Source: Brevundimonas fluminis (lineage in GTDB: Bacteria; Pseudomonadota; Alphaproteobacteria; Caulobacterales; Caulobacteraceae). Taken from it: DNA of 64,000 bases. Below, in pieces: positions 1-11,034 of this stretch. How positions within the stretch are numbered: the first letter of the stretch is position 1; the number at the start of each line of letters is the position of its first letter. Position numbers and translations under genes: made by a program. The notes under the pieces were generated by a model. That model was not told the origin of the DNA and searched no databases. It worked only from the letters and a program-made list of their open reading frames with translations. Location: positions 186,001 to 250,000 of the forward strand of contig NZ_RQWJ01000003.1 in NCBI RefSeq assembly GCF_003934285.1, read 5' to 3'.

Positions 1-1239
<1,239 letters not shown>

Positions 1240-1243
<4 letters not shown>

Positions 1244-2430
1244 TCGGTCCTCTCGGTCAGGCGGTCGCCGGCAGCGGCCGCCGCGTCGGTCTCAAAATAG
1301 GCGGTCGGACGGTCGGGCGCCATCCGGGGGCGGATCAGGTCGGCCTCCTGCGACGTCGCGTCCAGCGCCGCCGCCAGGCGCGCCTCGACCAGCGACCGCA
1401 CCGTCGCCGCCGTCCTTGCAAGAACCGGGCGCGGGTCGCCGTCCCGGATCAGGACCGGCTCGGCGCCGCGCGCGGCGGGGGGCAGGGCGGCCAGCGCGGC
1501 GCGGTCCGACGGCGACAGCCGGTTCAGCCGTCCCTGGGCGGGCACCACGGTCAGCTCCGGCTCTTCGACGCTGATTTCGTATCGCCCGTCCCAGACGATG
1601 GGGAGACCGGGCCTCAGCCGCACCGGGGCCAGACCCTCGCGCCGCTGCTCCCCCGGCTCACGATGGACGACCACCGCGCCGTCGCGCATCGACAGACGCG
1701 CGCCGCACAGGACGGCGTCGAAATCCCTGCCCTCGGACAGGCGGCTCCGGAGCGAGGCCAGCCGATCTCCGCGGGGCGTTCGCGCGCTCCCGCCCGCGCA
1801 GGTCAGCAGCGCGGCCAGACGCCGTCCGCGGGAGGCGGCGTCCGCGGCTCGGTCTGCCGTCGGGACGGGTCTGCGCTTCCGCGCGCGGCTTCGTGCGAAC
1901 CGCAGGTCCAGGTTCGCGGGATCCTCGATCCAGTCGAGCCGGCGCGCGCGCAGCAGATCGCGCAGCGCCTCTCGCCGTTCGCCCAGAAGCGGCCGCAGCA
2001 GCATCAGACCCCGGCCCTCGGGCCACGCCGGACTGGGGCCCCACTCGCGCAGCCGGCCGATGGAGGTGCCTTCGGACCGGATCAGGTCGCTCTCGGCGAC
2101 GTCGTCCAGCGTGTGCCCCAGCAGGACCACGCGCGCCCCCGCCTCGCGCGCCGCGTCGGCCAGCAGGGCGTGGCGCGCGTTCCGTGCCGCGGCCGGGAGG
2201 CCGGTCGCGGGCTTGTCGCCGATCCAGCGCAGCTCCCGCCAGTCCGCGCCCAGGGACCGCGCCTGCGTCTCGCACCGGCGGGACCATTCCCCGCTGTCGG
2301 GGCTCAGTCCGTGATCGACGGTCAGGGCCAGCACCCGCCGACCGTTGACGCCTGCCCAGTCGACGAACAGGGCCAGCAGGGCGACGGAGTCGCCGCCGCC
2401 GGACAGGGCCAGGGCGACTGGAGCGTCCAC
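1240..2430 (-). CDS. tilS: tRNA(Ile)-lysidine synthase TilS
   Basis: Modifies the wobble cytidine of tRNA-Ile(CAU) to lysidine so that it reads AUA, using ATP and lysine. The PP-loop signature SGGGDS sits about residue 10 from the GTG used here, followed by the TilS-typical [14 protein letters not shown] block and an R-rich middle part. The GTG at 2430 is the only ATG/GTG near the motif, but most family members have roughly 10-20 more residues before SGGxDS. The frame stays open upstream into the end of cpoB (CTG codons at 2442, 2454, 2478 and 2496), so the true start may be a rare codon further upstream. The stop overlaps the ftsH start. TilS-FtsH adjacency is a conserved bacterial arrangement. 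Confidence 0.9.
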
Positions 2431-2492
2431 GTTCCGGCACAGGCGCGCGTCCAGCCGCGCCCGAACCCGTGCCGTCAGGGCGCCGGTGTCGG

Positions 2493-3338
2493 TCAGCGGC
2501 AGCCGGCCGAGGTGCGCACGGCCGTGGCGCGCGAGGTCAGCGACGCAGGCGCGCCGGCGCCGTAGCGTGTGCGGAACTCGCGCAGGGCGATGCAGGCGTC
2601 GGTGCTCTGATCCTCGGCTTCCAGGGCCTCGGCGAGCTTGATCGTCGCTTCCGGCGCCCAGCCCGCCGTCGGCCAGCCGCGCAGGGCGGCGGCGAAATAG
2701 GGAACGGCGCCCGCGGCGTCCTCGTCCTCCAGCCGCAGGTCGCCCAGCCGGACGTTGGCGATGCGGGCTTCTTCAGCATCCGGCCAGGTCACGATCAGCA
2801 CCTCCAGCGCCCGCTCGCCGCGCGCCGGATTGGTGGAGAGCAGACGATTGGCCGCGGCCAGGTCGCCCGCCGCCGTGCCGGTCGGGCTGTTGGCGACGAT
2901 GGGCGCGTTCAGCTCCGCTTCCTCGCGCGCTCGCGTCTCCAGCGTGCTGAGCCGCGCCTCGCTCTCGCCCAGCCGCGTGCGCAGCCGGCCGTTCTCGGTC
3001 TTCATGTTCTCCAGATCGATGGTCAGGCGCTCGATGTCGCCGTTCATGCGCTGGAGCGTGGCCTCCACGTCGGCCAGGCGGCGGTCGACGCCGCCGACGC
3101 GGCCCTGCAGGGCCACGACCTCGGGATCCGGCTCCATCAGGAAGGGCTGGCCGTTGGAGTTCCGCTGGAAGATGGCGCGCTCGAGCTTGCGCACGTTGCG
3201 GTCCAGTTGGTCCAGCCGGCGCTTGTCCCAGATGATCGGCTCGGTCGGCACGGCCTGTGCGATCACCGTGCCGGCGATCAGCGAGATGCCCAGCGCGGTC
3301 ATCAGGGCGTTGCGGGAGGGTTTGGGCAGCTTCAGCAT
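2493..3338 (-). CDS. cpoB: Cell division coordinator CpoB (YbgF family)
   Basis: Periplasmic partner of TolA that links Tol-Pal constriction to peptidoglycan synthesis in E. coli. About 281 residues: an exported-type N-terminus ending near AGTVIAQA, a long heptad-rich region (residues about 45-150, with DRRLADVEATLQRMNGDIER) expected to form the trimeric coiled coil, then a TPR-type C-terminal domain (GDLAAANRLL, ALEVLIVTWPDAEEARIANV, ALRGWPTAGWAPEATIKLAEAL). The ATG at 3338 is preferred over an in-frame TTG at 3368 because it gives a normal signal peptide. It lies downstream of pal, but a DUF3667-type gene and a terminator intervene. Confidence 0.93.
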   Translation of the reverse strand: MLKLPKPSRNALMTALGISLIAGTVIAQAVPTEPIIWDKRRLDQLDRNVRKLERAIFQRNSNGQPFLMEPDPEVVALQGRVGGVDRRLADVEATLQRMNGDIERLTIDLENMKTENGRLRTRLGESEARLSTLETRAREEAELNAPIVANSPTGTAAGDLAAANRLLSTNPARGERALEVLIVTWPDAEEARIANVRLGDLRLEDEDAAGAVPYFAAALRGWPTAGWAPEATIKLAEALEAEDQSTDACIALREFRTRYGAGAPASLTSRATAVRTSAGCR

Positions 3339-3374
3339 AAGGTCAGCTTTCACGCGGTTTGCGGCCAAAACGGG

Positions 3375-4484
3375 TCAGCCGGTGAGGCCCAGCATGATGA
3401 TCGCAAGCAGGAACAGCGTCGAGGCCAGGATGCAGAAGAACAGCAGGGCGATCGTGCGCCACAGGGTCGAGAAGGCCGACAGGCCATAGGTCCCCTTCAG
3501 CTGCGCGAACATGTGGACCGGCAGGCCGAAGGCGAACAGGAAGGCGCCCAGCACGCCGAACCCGCTCCACAGCTTGCCCAGCGCGACTGTCAGCAACAGC
3601 AGGATCGACACCGCCGTCAGCGAATAGATGACGAAGACCCCGTGGTCGTACAACGTGAACCCGCGCTTCCAAAGGAACAGCAGCGCCACGAACGGGATCG
3701 AGAGCGGGATCAGCAGGAAACTGAATTTATACAGGGTCTGCTGGATCTTGTAGATCGCCAGATCCGGGTTCAGCAGCTTCTTCTTGACCTTGTGGTTCAG
3801 CCCCTCGTTGCCGAGGTTGACGCTGATGTTGCCGGTCTCGACGGCGTCACGGACCTCCGCCTGCCACGTGCCGGGTTCCAGCCCGTCGGCCCGGTCCTCC
3901 GCGCCGACGGTGACGGGCAGGCCAAGGCGCCGCTCCATCATCGCCACGGCCGCTTCGCTGGCGCGCACCGTCACGGCCAGGGCGTTCGAGTCCGGATTGG
4001 CCGCCAGCTCGGCCCGTGCGGTTTCCAGCGCCTTGCGGGACTCTTCGAGGCGGGCGGTGTCCTCGGCGCGTTCCGCCGCCGTCATCGTCGTCTTCACCTC
4101 CGGCGAGCCGGCGCCGGTGAAGCTGAAGACGAAGAACATCAGGAAAACGCTGAACAGGAAGATGGCCAGCGGCGAAACGTAGCGGGTCCGTCGCCCCTGG
4201 ATCCATTCGCGCGTCAGACGGCCCGGGTTGACGGCCAGCAGCGGCAGCGTCCGCCAGATGCGGCCGTCGAAATGGACGACTCCGTGCAGCACCTCCTCGA
4301 CCAGATGCAGCAGACTGCGGTGCACGTGCGTGGGCTGGCCGCAGTTGCTGCAGAAGTTGCCCTCGACCGGCAGGCCGCAGTCGGTGCAGTTCCCGTGCTC
4401 GTCGCCGGCGTGGCCGGTCGGCTTTTCGATGGCCGCGCCGATCAGTCCCGCCGTGGCCGCACCGCCCGCCGCGTCGATTTCCAT
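3375..4484 (-). CDS. DUF3667-like zinc-ribbon membrane protein
   Basis: Function unknown. About 369 residues. The N-terminus carries a rubredoxin-like zinc ribbon (CTDCGLPVEGNFCSNCGQ near residues 33-50), followed by the family-typical block EEVLHGVVHFDGRIWRTLPLL. The rest is membrane protein: one helix near residue 110 (FLFSVFLMFFVFSF), a charged soluble loop of about 120 residues (TARLEESRKALETARAELAA), and three or four C-terminal helices (FLLIPLSIPFVALLFLW, VFVIYSLTAVSILLLLTVAL, TIALLFFCILASTLFLLAII). ATG 4484 is chosen over a TTG 12 nt upstream. It sits between pal and cpoB in the same direction but after a hairpin terminator, so it probably has its own promoter or depends on read-through. 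Confidence 0.85.
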   Translation of the reverse strand: MEIDAAGGAATAGLIGAAIEKPTGHAGDEHGNCTDCGLPVEGNFCSNCGQPTHVHRSLLHLVEEVLHGVVHFDGRIWRTLPLLAVNPGRLTREWIQGRRTRYVSPLAIFLFSVFLMFFVFSFTGAGSPEVKTTMTAAERAEDTARLEESRKALETARAELAANPDSNALAVTVRASEAAVAMMERRLGLPVTVGAEDRADGLEPGTWQAEVRDAVETGNISVNLGNEGLNHKVKKKLLNPDLAIYKIQQTLYKFSFLLIPLSIPFVALLFLWKRGFTLYDHGVFVIYSLTAVSILLLLTVALGKLWSGFGVLGAFLFAFGLPVHMFAQLKGTYGLSAFSTLWRTIALLFFCILASTLFLLAIIMLGLTG

Positions 4485-4541
4485 GCCCGCCCCCAAGCGT
4501 CAGAGATGCGCGAGATGTCGCCCGCGTCGGGGCGTCGGTCA

Positions 4542-4573
4542 AAGAAAAAGGGCGGCCGCCGCAGCGACCGCCC
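4542..4573 (-). terminator. Rho-independent terminator after pal
   Basis: Read on the minus strand, GGGCGG (4573-4568) and CCGCCC (4555-4550) form a GC-rich stem and are followed at once by TTTTTCTTT. It lies 25 nt past the pal stop and probably ends the tolQ-to-pal transcript before the DUF3667-like gene. Confidence 0.75.
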
Positions 4574-4597
4574 TCGTTCCCGTTGACAGGTCCCGGA

Positions 4598-5155
4598 TCA
4601 GCGCGCGGGCGCGCCCGAGACGATCGCGGTGCGGCCGTTGCGGTTGCGGGCCCAGGCCTCTTCGGTCGAGCCCTCGGCGATCGGGCGCTCCTTGCCGAAG
4701 CTGATCACGTCGATGCGGGTCGCGGGGATGCCGCGCTGGATCAGATAGCTGCGCACCGACTCCGCGCGGCGGGCGCCGAGCGCCAGGTTGTACTCGCGGG
4801 TGCCGCGTTCGTCGGCATTGCCCTCGATGCGGACCATCACGTTCGGATAGCGGCGCAGCCACTCGGCCTGGGCGTCCAGGCGCGGATAGGCGTCGCGACG
4901 GATCTCGTAGCTGTCCAGGTCGAAATAGACGCGGTCGCCCACGTTGACGGCGAAGTCCTCGACCGAACCGGCCGCGGCCGGAATGCCGCCGCCGCCGACG
5001 GTGCCGCCGCCGGTGGTCGGGCCCCGGGTGTCGGGATTCGTAACGACGGGGCCGTCCGGGAGGCCCGGCTCCGGCTGGGCCGGACGCGAGCAGGCGGCGA
5101 GGGCCAGAACGGAGGCGCCCACCAGGGTCAGGCGGAAGAGAGAGGTCGTCTTCAT
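4598..5155 (-). CDS. pal: Peptidoglycan-associated lipoprotein Pal
   Basis: Outer-membrane lipoprotein that binds peptidoglycan and TolB, stabilising the envelope and helping constriction. The signal peptide ends in lipobox LAAC (Cys about residue 22). A Pro/Gly-rich linker of roughly 45 residues follows, then a complete OmpA-like domain with VYFDLDSYEIR, the peptidoglycan-binding block IEGNADERGTREYNLALG (residues about 110-127) and ARRAESVRSYL. Length 185 is slightly above the usual 150-175 because of the long linker. It is preceded by tolB with a 101-nt gap holding a 16-bp palindrome. Confidence 0.97.
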   Translation of the reverse strand: MKTTSLFRLTLVGASVLALAACSRPAQPEPGLPDGPVVTNPDTRGPTTGGGTVGGGGIPAAAGSVEDFAVNVGDRVYFDLDSYEIRRDAYPRLDAQAEWLRRYPNVMVRIEGNADERGTREYNLALGARRAESVRSYLIQRGIPATRIDVISFGKERPIAEGSTEEAWARNRNGRTAIVSGAPAR

Positions 5156-5179
5156 CGGGTTGGTCTCCTCGATTTTCTG

Positions 5180-5195
5180 CGGTGAAGCTTCACCG
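5180..5195. repeat. 16-bp perfect palindrome in the tolB-pal gap
   Basis: CGGTGAAGCTTCACCG reads the same on both strands and lies 25 nt upstream of the pal start. It could be a regulator site for an internal pal promoter or a small RNA hairpin. No T-tract follows, so it is not a normal terminator. Function is inferred only from position. Confidence 0.5.
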
Positions 5196-5256
5196 TTGAT
5201 GGTCGGCTAACGCGCGAACGGGGACCGCGCCATCGGCGATGACGCGATTGTGAGGC

Positions 5257-6618
5257 CTAGGTCGGGCAGCTGTCGGGTCCCTGGTTGAAGCCTAGGTCGG
5301 CCGGCGGCTGGTCCAGCAGGGGCGACCACGCGGGGTCGGAGCCGCGACCTTCGTACCCCGCCTGCGCCACGACGCGGCCGGACAGGTCCACGGTCCACAG
5401 GCGGGTGTCGCCGCCGCGCGTCTGACGGGCGAACATGACGTAGCGGCCGTTGGGGGCCCAGGAGGGACCTTCCTCGAAATAGCTGGACGAAAGGATGCGT
5501 TCGCCCGAACCGTCCGTGCCCATCACCCCGATGTGGAACTGGCCGCCCTGCTGCTTGGTGAAGGCGATCAGGTCGCCACGCGGGCTCCACGACGGGGCGG
5601 TGTAGAGGCCGCCGCCGCGGCTGATCGGGCGCTGGCCGGTGCCGTCCGCGCGCATGACGTAGATCCGCGCCGATCCCGACCGGTCCGAGGTGAAGGCGAT
5701 CATGGAGTTGTCGGGCGAGAAGCTGGGCGAGGTGTCGATGCCCGGATCGGTCGTCAGGCGGCGCAGCTCGCGGGTGTTCAGATCGATCGTGTAGACGTCG
5801 GTGTTGCCGCCCCGGATGATCGAGAAGGCCAGCTTGGACCCGTCGTTCGAATAACGCGGGGCCAGCACCTGACCGTCGAACTGACCCAGGCTTTCGCGCC
5901 GGCCGGTCGACAGGTTGTACAGGTAGATCCGGCTGTAGTCCCGGCCCAGCGCCACATAGGTCACCTCGTCCGGATTGGACGTGGAGAAGCGCGGCGACAT
6001 GATCACTTCGTCGCCCTGGGTCAGGAAGACGGGGTTGTAGCCGTCCTGGTCCACGATCGCGAGGCGGCTCAGCTTCTCAAGCTGGGTGCCGCTTTCGGCG
6101 ACGTAGATCACGCGCGTGTCGAAGAAGCCGCTCTCGCCCGTCATGCGCTGGTAGACGACGTCGCTGATCTTGTGCGCGATGCGGCGCCACTGCTCGGCGG
6201 TGGCGGTGAACTGGTAGCTGACCAGCTGGCACTCGCGGTAGGTGTCGTACAGGCGGAAGCCCACGTCGACGCGGCCGTCCGCGCGCGGGGTGACGCCGCC
6301 GTACAGCACAGCCTGCGCGCCGATGCCGGTCCAGGCGGGGAAGGTCGGGCGCGCGCCCAGACCGGGGCGCTCGGTGAAGCCTGCGGGGTTCAGCGGATCG
6401 AAGAAGCCCGAGCGCCGCAGGTTGCCGCGGATGACGTTGGAGATGTCGTCGCCGTACTGGCCGGTGAATCCGACGATGGCGATGGGGAAGGGCCGCAACT
6501 CGGCCTGATCGATCACCACGATCTGCGGCTCGCCCGTCGTCGGGTCCTGCGCCAGTGCGGCGCCCGGAAGGGCGACGGCGCAGGCGGCGAACGCGGTCAG
6601 AAGGGTCTTCAGTCGCAT
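5257..6618 (-). CDS. tolB: Tol-Pal translocation protein TolB
   Basis: Periplasmic propeller protein that cycles between Pal and TolA. About 453 residues: signal peptide ending in PGAALA-Q near residue 23, an N-terminal domain (QIVVIDQAELRPFPIAIVGF, then GFFDPLNP), and a C-terminal beta-propeller with repeated WD-like blades such as SPSFSPDNSMIAFTSDRSGS, APSWSPRGDLIAFTKQQGG and GPSWAPNGRYVMFARQTRGG. The ATG at 6618 has a GGAG Shine-Dalgarno 3-6 nt upstream; an in-frame start at 6690 would add 24 residues without the signal. The usual order tolA-tolB-pal is kept. Confidence 0.97.
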   Translation of the reverse strand: MRLKTLLTAFAACAVALPGAALAQDPTTGEPQIVVIDQAELRPFPIAIVGFTGQYGDDISNVIRGNLRRSGFFDPLNPAGFTERPGLGARPTFPAWTGIGAQAVLYGGVTPRADGRVDVGFRLYDTYRECQLVSYQFTATAEQWRRIAHKISDVVYQRMTGESGFFDTRVIYVAESGTQLEKLSRLAIVDQDGYNPVFLTQGDEVIMSPRFSTSNPDEVTYVALGRDYSRIYLYNLSTGRRESLGQFDGQVLAPRYSNDGSKLAFSIIRGGNTDVYTIDLNTRELRRLTTDPGIDTSPSFSPDNSMIAFTSDRSGSARIYVMRADGTGQRPISRGGGLYTAPSWSPRGDLIAFTKQQGGQFHIGVMGTDGSGERILSSSYFEEGPSWAPNGRYVMFARQTRGGDTRLWTVDLSGRVVAQAGYEGRGSDPAWSPLLDQPPADLGFNQGPDSCPT

Positions 6619-6751
6619 CAGGAGCTCCGGCTTGGCTGTTCCGCCGCATACTGAACGCGCGACGTGACGAAACGCCACTCTCGGCCCCAATGCGGCGACT
6701 TTCGGGCGAGCTTGGCGGTTAAGGACGACGCGTCAGGGCGCGTCAGGGCGG

Positions 6752-7510
6752 TCAGCATTGGCTGGTGCTGTTGAACCCGAAGGTGATGTCCTGCTCCTCG
6801 TACCCCGCGGGCATGTCGAAAGGCGCGGCGGCCCGGATGCCGCGCAGGACGGCTTCGGAAATGGCGCGATACGCCGGGTCGCTGCGGGGACCGATCAGCC
6901 GCGGCGTGCCGACGATCGCCCCCGTGGGGGCCAGCCTGACCGACACCTGCACCGTCACGGAGTCGGCGCCGGGGAGGTCGCAGTTGAACACCGGCCGCAC
7001 CTGCCGTCCCAGCGCGCTGATGTCGGCCCGGCCCAGCGCGCGGGGCGCCTGCCCGCGACCCGCGTCGCCCGTGTTCGGACGGCGGTCGGTGCGCCCTTCG
7101 TTCGGACGCTTCGACAGGCGATCCAGATCCAGAGACGGCTCCTCGCGCTTCGGGGCCGGCGCGGGGGGCCGCGGCTGGGGCGTCGGCGGGCGGGTGACCG
7201 GCGGACGCGGCGCGGGGGTCGGCGTCTTCCGCGGGGCGGGCGTCGGCGGGGGCGGCGTCGGTTCCGGCTCGGGCGTCGGCGGGACTTCGGTCTCCGGCGG
7301 CGGCACGGTCGCGCCGTCCTCGGTGATCAGCTCTTCCGACGGATTGTCCGCCGCGGCCGCCTCGACCTGCACGTCGGAGATGACCGAGACGCGGATGCCC
7401 TCGGTCGGCGCGGGCGGCAGGGGCTTGTCCGGCCACGACACGAACAGGAGGGCGCCCAGTCCCGCGTGCAGGACGATCGAGCCGATCGTGCCGGGTCCGG
7501 GCGCCTTCAT
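6752..7510 (-). CDS. tolA: TolA-like energy transducer with proline-rich linker
   Basis: Inner-membrane protein connecting TolQR to TolB/Pal. 252 residues: a single N-terminal membrane helix (GSIVLHAGLGALLFVSW), a linker dominated by Pro with Thr/Glu/Arg (residues about 70-125), and a C-terminal TolA/TonB-fold domain (FNCDLPGADSVTVQVSVRL, RAISEAVLRGIRAAAPF). It is much shorter than the E. coli protein (about 420 residues), whose linker is an Ala/Lys-rich helix; here the linker looks TonB-like. Position after tolR with a 4-nt gap identifies it as the TolA of this operon. Confidence 0.9.
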   Translation of the reverse strand: MKAPGPGTIGSIVLHAGLGALLFVSWPDKPLPPAPTEGIRVSVISDVQVEAAAADNPSEELITEDGATVPPPETEVPPTPEPEPTPPPPTPAPRKTPTPAPRPPVTRPPTPQPRPPAPAPKREEPSLDLDRLSKRPNEGRTDRRPNTGDAGRGQAPRALGRADISALGRQVRPVFNCDLPGADSVTVQVSVRLAPTGAIVGTPRLIGPRSDPAYRAISEAVLRGIRAAAPFDMPAGYEEQDITFGFNSTSQC

Positions 7511-7514
7511 GCCG

Positions 7515-7991
<477 letters not shown>

Positions 7992-7994
7992 GGC

Positions 7995-8741
<747 letters not shown>

Positions 8742-8843
8742 GCGGTCGTTCCGGTCAAGGTTGCGCCGCTCATCGTGGAGGGCGGCAAGGCGATTTCATG
8801 GCGGGTCTAGCGGGCCGGGGCCCCTTCGTCACTTATGGTCAGC

Positions 8844-9290
8844 TTATGCGGGCGCCAGCCAGGGGCGCACCTTTTCCATCAGGAGAGTCGTCGGCCGCCG
8901 CGGCCGCCCGTCGGGATGGATGCACACCGCCGTCACCTGAGCCTCGCACAGAGTCTCGTCGCCGCGCGTGATGCGCTGGTCGATGATCAGTCTCGGCCCC
9001 TGCACGCGCTCGTACAGGGTCCGCACGATCAGGGCGTCGTCGATGCGCGCGGGCTTGAGCCAGCGCAGGTTCATCCCGGCCACCACGAAGGCCAAGGGCG
9101 ACGGTCCGTCCATCAGTTCCGCATGGCCCACCCCCGCCGCCCGAAGGAAATCGGAACGCCCACGCTCGAGGAAGCGGACGTAGCTGCCGTGATAGACCAG
9201 ACCGGTGAAGTCGGTGTCCTCGTAATAGACCCGCACCGGCAGACGGTGCTCGCGGCCCTCGAAGGTTCCGGCGGTGGGCGTCTCCGTCAC
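8844..9290 (-). CDS. ybgC: Acyl-CoA thioesterase YbgC (Tol-Pal associated)
   Basis: Hot-dog-fold thioesterase commonly encoded at the head of tol-pal operons. 148 residues. It shows the 4-hydroxybenzoyl-CoA thioesterase signature YYEDTDFTGLVYHGSYVRFLERGR, with the catalytic Asp in EDTDFTG, then MNLRWLKPARIDDALIVRT. The GTG at 9290 overlaps the TGA of the upstream gene (GTGA), which decides the start. The frame continues far upstream but would run through that neighbour. Confidence 0.92.
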   Translation of the reverse strand: MTETPTAGTFEGREHRLPVRVYYEDTDFTGLVYHGSYVRFLERGRSDFLRAAGVGHAELMDGPSPLAFVVAGMNLRWLKPARIDDALIVRTLYERVQGPRLIIDQRITRGDETLCEAQVTAVCIHPDGRPRRPTTLLMEKVRPWLAPA

Positions 9291-9697
9291 GGCACGGCCC
9301 GCAAAGGCGGCGGCGTCGGAAGGTTCGGGCAGTCGGCCTCGATCATCGCCTCGAACTCGCCCTTCAGGGGATCGTCGGCGAACAGGATCCGGTTCGGCCG
9401 GGAGACGAACGCGACGGTGCCGGGGTCTCCCTTGAGCCCGGCGTAGCCGCACACCACCGGTCCCTTGCCGCGTTCGATCAGCCGCACCTGCCCGGTGGGC
9501 CCCATCCGCTCGCGCACCTGCTGCAGGGCGCGCCGATGCGGCGGCGTCTCCCACGGCGCCGCGCCGCCGGTGGCCAGCAGCCGCCATCCGACCAACCCGC
9601 CGAGCACCAGCACGGCCACGCCGAGGACGGCGATCAGGCGGTTTGTGCGGATGCGGCGGGCGGCCATCCGCGCCAGTTTGCCCAGCTTCGCGGTCAC
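9287..9697 (-). CDS. Single-pass membrane protein of unknown function
   Basis: Not recognised. About 136 residues: a basic N-terminus (AARRIRTNR), one membrane helix (LIAVLGVAVLVLGGLVGW, about residues 20-38), and an exported soluble part with two Cys (VVCGYAGLKGDPGTVAF and ADCPNLPTPPPL) that could form a disulfide. The GTG at 9697 is chosen because GAGGGG lies 7 nt upstream; an ATG at 9667 is the alternative. It overlaps ybgC by 4 nt and is therefore likely the first gene of the ybgC transcript. A divergent gene starts 70 nt away. Confidence 0.7.
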   Translation of the reverse strand: MTAKLGKLARMAARRIRTNRLIAVLGVAVLVLGGLVGWRLLATGGAAPWETPPHRRALQQVRERMGPTGQVRLIERGKGPVVCGYAGLKGDPGTVAFVSRPNRILFADDPLKGEFEAMIEADCPNLPTPPPLRAVP

Positions 9698-9767
9698 GCG
9701 GAACCCCTCGCCCGAAAGTGATGGGCGCGGTCTTGGTCCCGCCGCCGGCCGCGCGCAGGGTGACGGC

Positions 9768-10133
9768 ATGATGCGCCCTCTCCTCCTCGCCGCCGGTCTG
9801 GCGCTGATCGCCGGAGCCGCCCGCGCCCAGGTCGAGCCGTGGCCGGGCGCGTCCGAATTCGACCGTCACCGGTACGACGCCGACCGCAACCTGCAGGCCA
9901 TGGAGCAGCGGCGCCGTGACGCGGATCTGCGTCAGGCCGAGGCGGCGCGCAGCCATGCCGCCTCGCGGACCGCCGCCGCCCGCGTCGAGGCCGCGCGACT
10001 CCCGGCCCTGCCCTATCCGGGCTCCCGCCAGCCCGCGCCGGTCGCGCCGGTGCGGCCGAACGGCGGCTTCCCCACGTCGCCGCCGGGCGGCGACGTGGGC
10101 CAGATCGACGCGTGGCTGGGCCGTCCCGACTGA
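9768..10133 (+). CDS. Small exported protein, Arg/Ala-rich
   Basis: Not recognised. 121 residues. The first 20 form a clear signal peptide (MRPLLLAAGLALIAGAARAQ). The mature part has a charged helical stretch (RYDADRNLQAMEQRRRDADLRQAEAARS) and a Pro-rich tail (PVRPNGGFPTSPPGG). Two adjacent ATG codons (9768, 9771) are possible starts. Divergent from the ybgC-side membrane gene, followed after 67 nt by the metallopeptidase gene. Probably periplasmic; no catalytic motif is visible. Confidence 0.6.
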   Translation: MMRPLLLAAGLALIAGAARAQVEPWPGASEFDRHRYDADRNLQAMEQRRRDADLRQAEAARSHAASRTAAARVEAARLPALPYPGSRQPAPVAPVRPNGGFPTSPPGGDVGQIDAWLGRPD

Positions 10134-10200
10134 GCTCTGCATCCCTTTTGCCCGACCGTCGTTCTGATCTAGCTTCACCGGAAGCCAAGGGAGGGACGGC

Positions 10201-11034
10201 ATGCGTTGGCAGGGCGGACGTCGCGGCGGCGGCATCGAGGATCGGCGCGGCATGGGCGCGGGCGGCGTGGTCGGCGGCGGCCTCGGCGTCGGGGTGATCG
10301 CCCTGCTGGGCTATCTCTTCTTCGGCATCGACCCCTCGACCACGACCCAGGTCGCCAGCCAGTTCGGCGCCGCGACCCAGCAGCAGGGCAAGGCGGGCAC
10401 CCCCGAGGACCAGGCCGGCCTGTTCGTCGACGTCGTCGGCGCCAACATCAACGACGTCTGGGCCCGTCAGCTGGTCGGCTACCGTCCGCCGCGCGTGGTT
10501 CTGTACGAGGGCGGCACGGGCACGCAGTGCGGCTTCGGTCAGGCCGCCATGGGCCCCTTCTACTGCCCCACCGACCGCACCGTGTACCTGGATCTCTCCT
10601 TCTGGCAGCAGCTCGAGCAGCTGGGCGGATCGGGCGCGGAGTTCGCCCGCGCCTACGTCATCGCGCACGAGTTCGGACACCACGTCCAGACCCTGACAGG
10701 CGCCTCGCAGCAGGTGCAGCAGGCCCAGCGCGACGCGCGCAGCCAGGGCGAGGCGAACCGCCATTCCGTCGCGCTGGAACTGCAGGCCGACTGCTACGCC
10801 GGCGTCTGGGCGGCCAACGCCTCGGCCGTGTCGAACGGCGAGGTGGCGATGACCGCCGGCGACATCGAGGCGGGATTGCAGACCGCCTCGGCGATCGGCG
10901 ACGACCGCCTGACCCAGGGCCGCGCCTCTCCGGAAAGCTTCACCCACGGCACGTCGCAGGAACGCGCCGCCTGGCTGCGTCGCGGGTATGAGAGCGGCGA
11001 CCCCGCCGTCTGCGACACCTTCGCCGCGCGTTAG
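10201..11034 (+). CDS. Neutral zinc metallopeptidase (YpfJ family)
   Basis: Putative membrane-anchored zinc peptidase. 277 residues: a Gly/Arg-rich N-terminus, one membrane helix (GGGLGVGVIALLGYLFFGI, about residues 24-42), then the family domain with QCGFGQAAMGPFYCPTDRTVYLDLSF, zinc-binding HEFGHHVQ near residue 158, and the second ligand region ALELQADCYAGVWA. The ATG has GGGAGGGAC just upstream. The stop overlaps the converging retropepsin-like gene by 4 nt. Physiological substrate is not known for the family. Confidence 0.9.
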   Translation: MRWQGGRRGGGIEDRRGMGAGGVVGGGLGVGVIALLGYLFFGIDPSTTTQVASQFGAATQQQGKAGTPEDQAGLFVDVVGANINDVWARQLVGYRPPRVVLYEGGTGTQCGFGQAAMGPFYCPTDRTVYLDLSFWQQLEQLGGSGAEFARAYVIAHEFGHHVQTLTGASQQVQQAQRDARSQGEANRHSVALELQADCYAGVWAANASAVSNGEVAMTAGDIEAGLQTASAIGDDRLTQGRASPESFTHGTSQERAAWLRRGYESGDPAVCDTFAAR

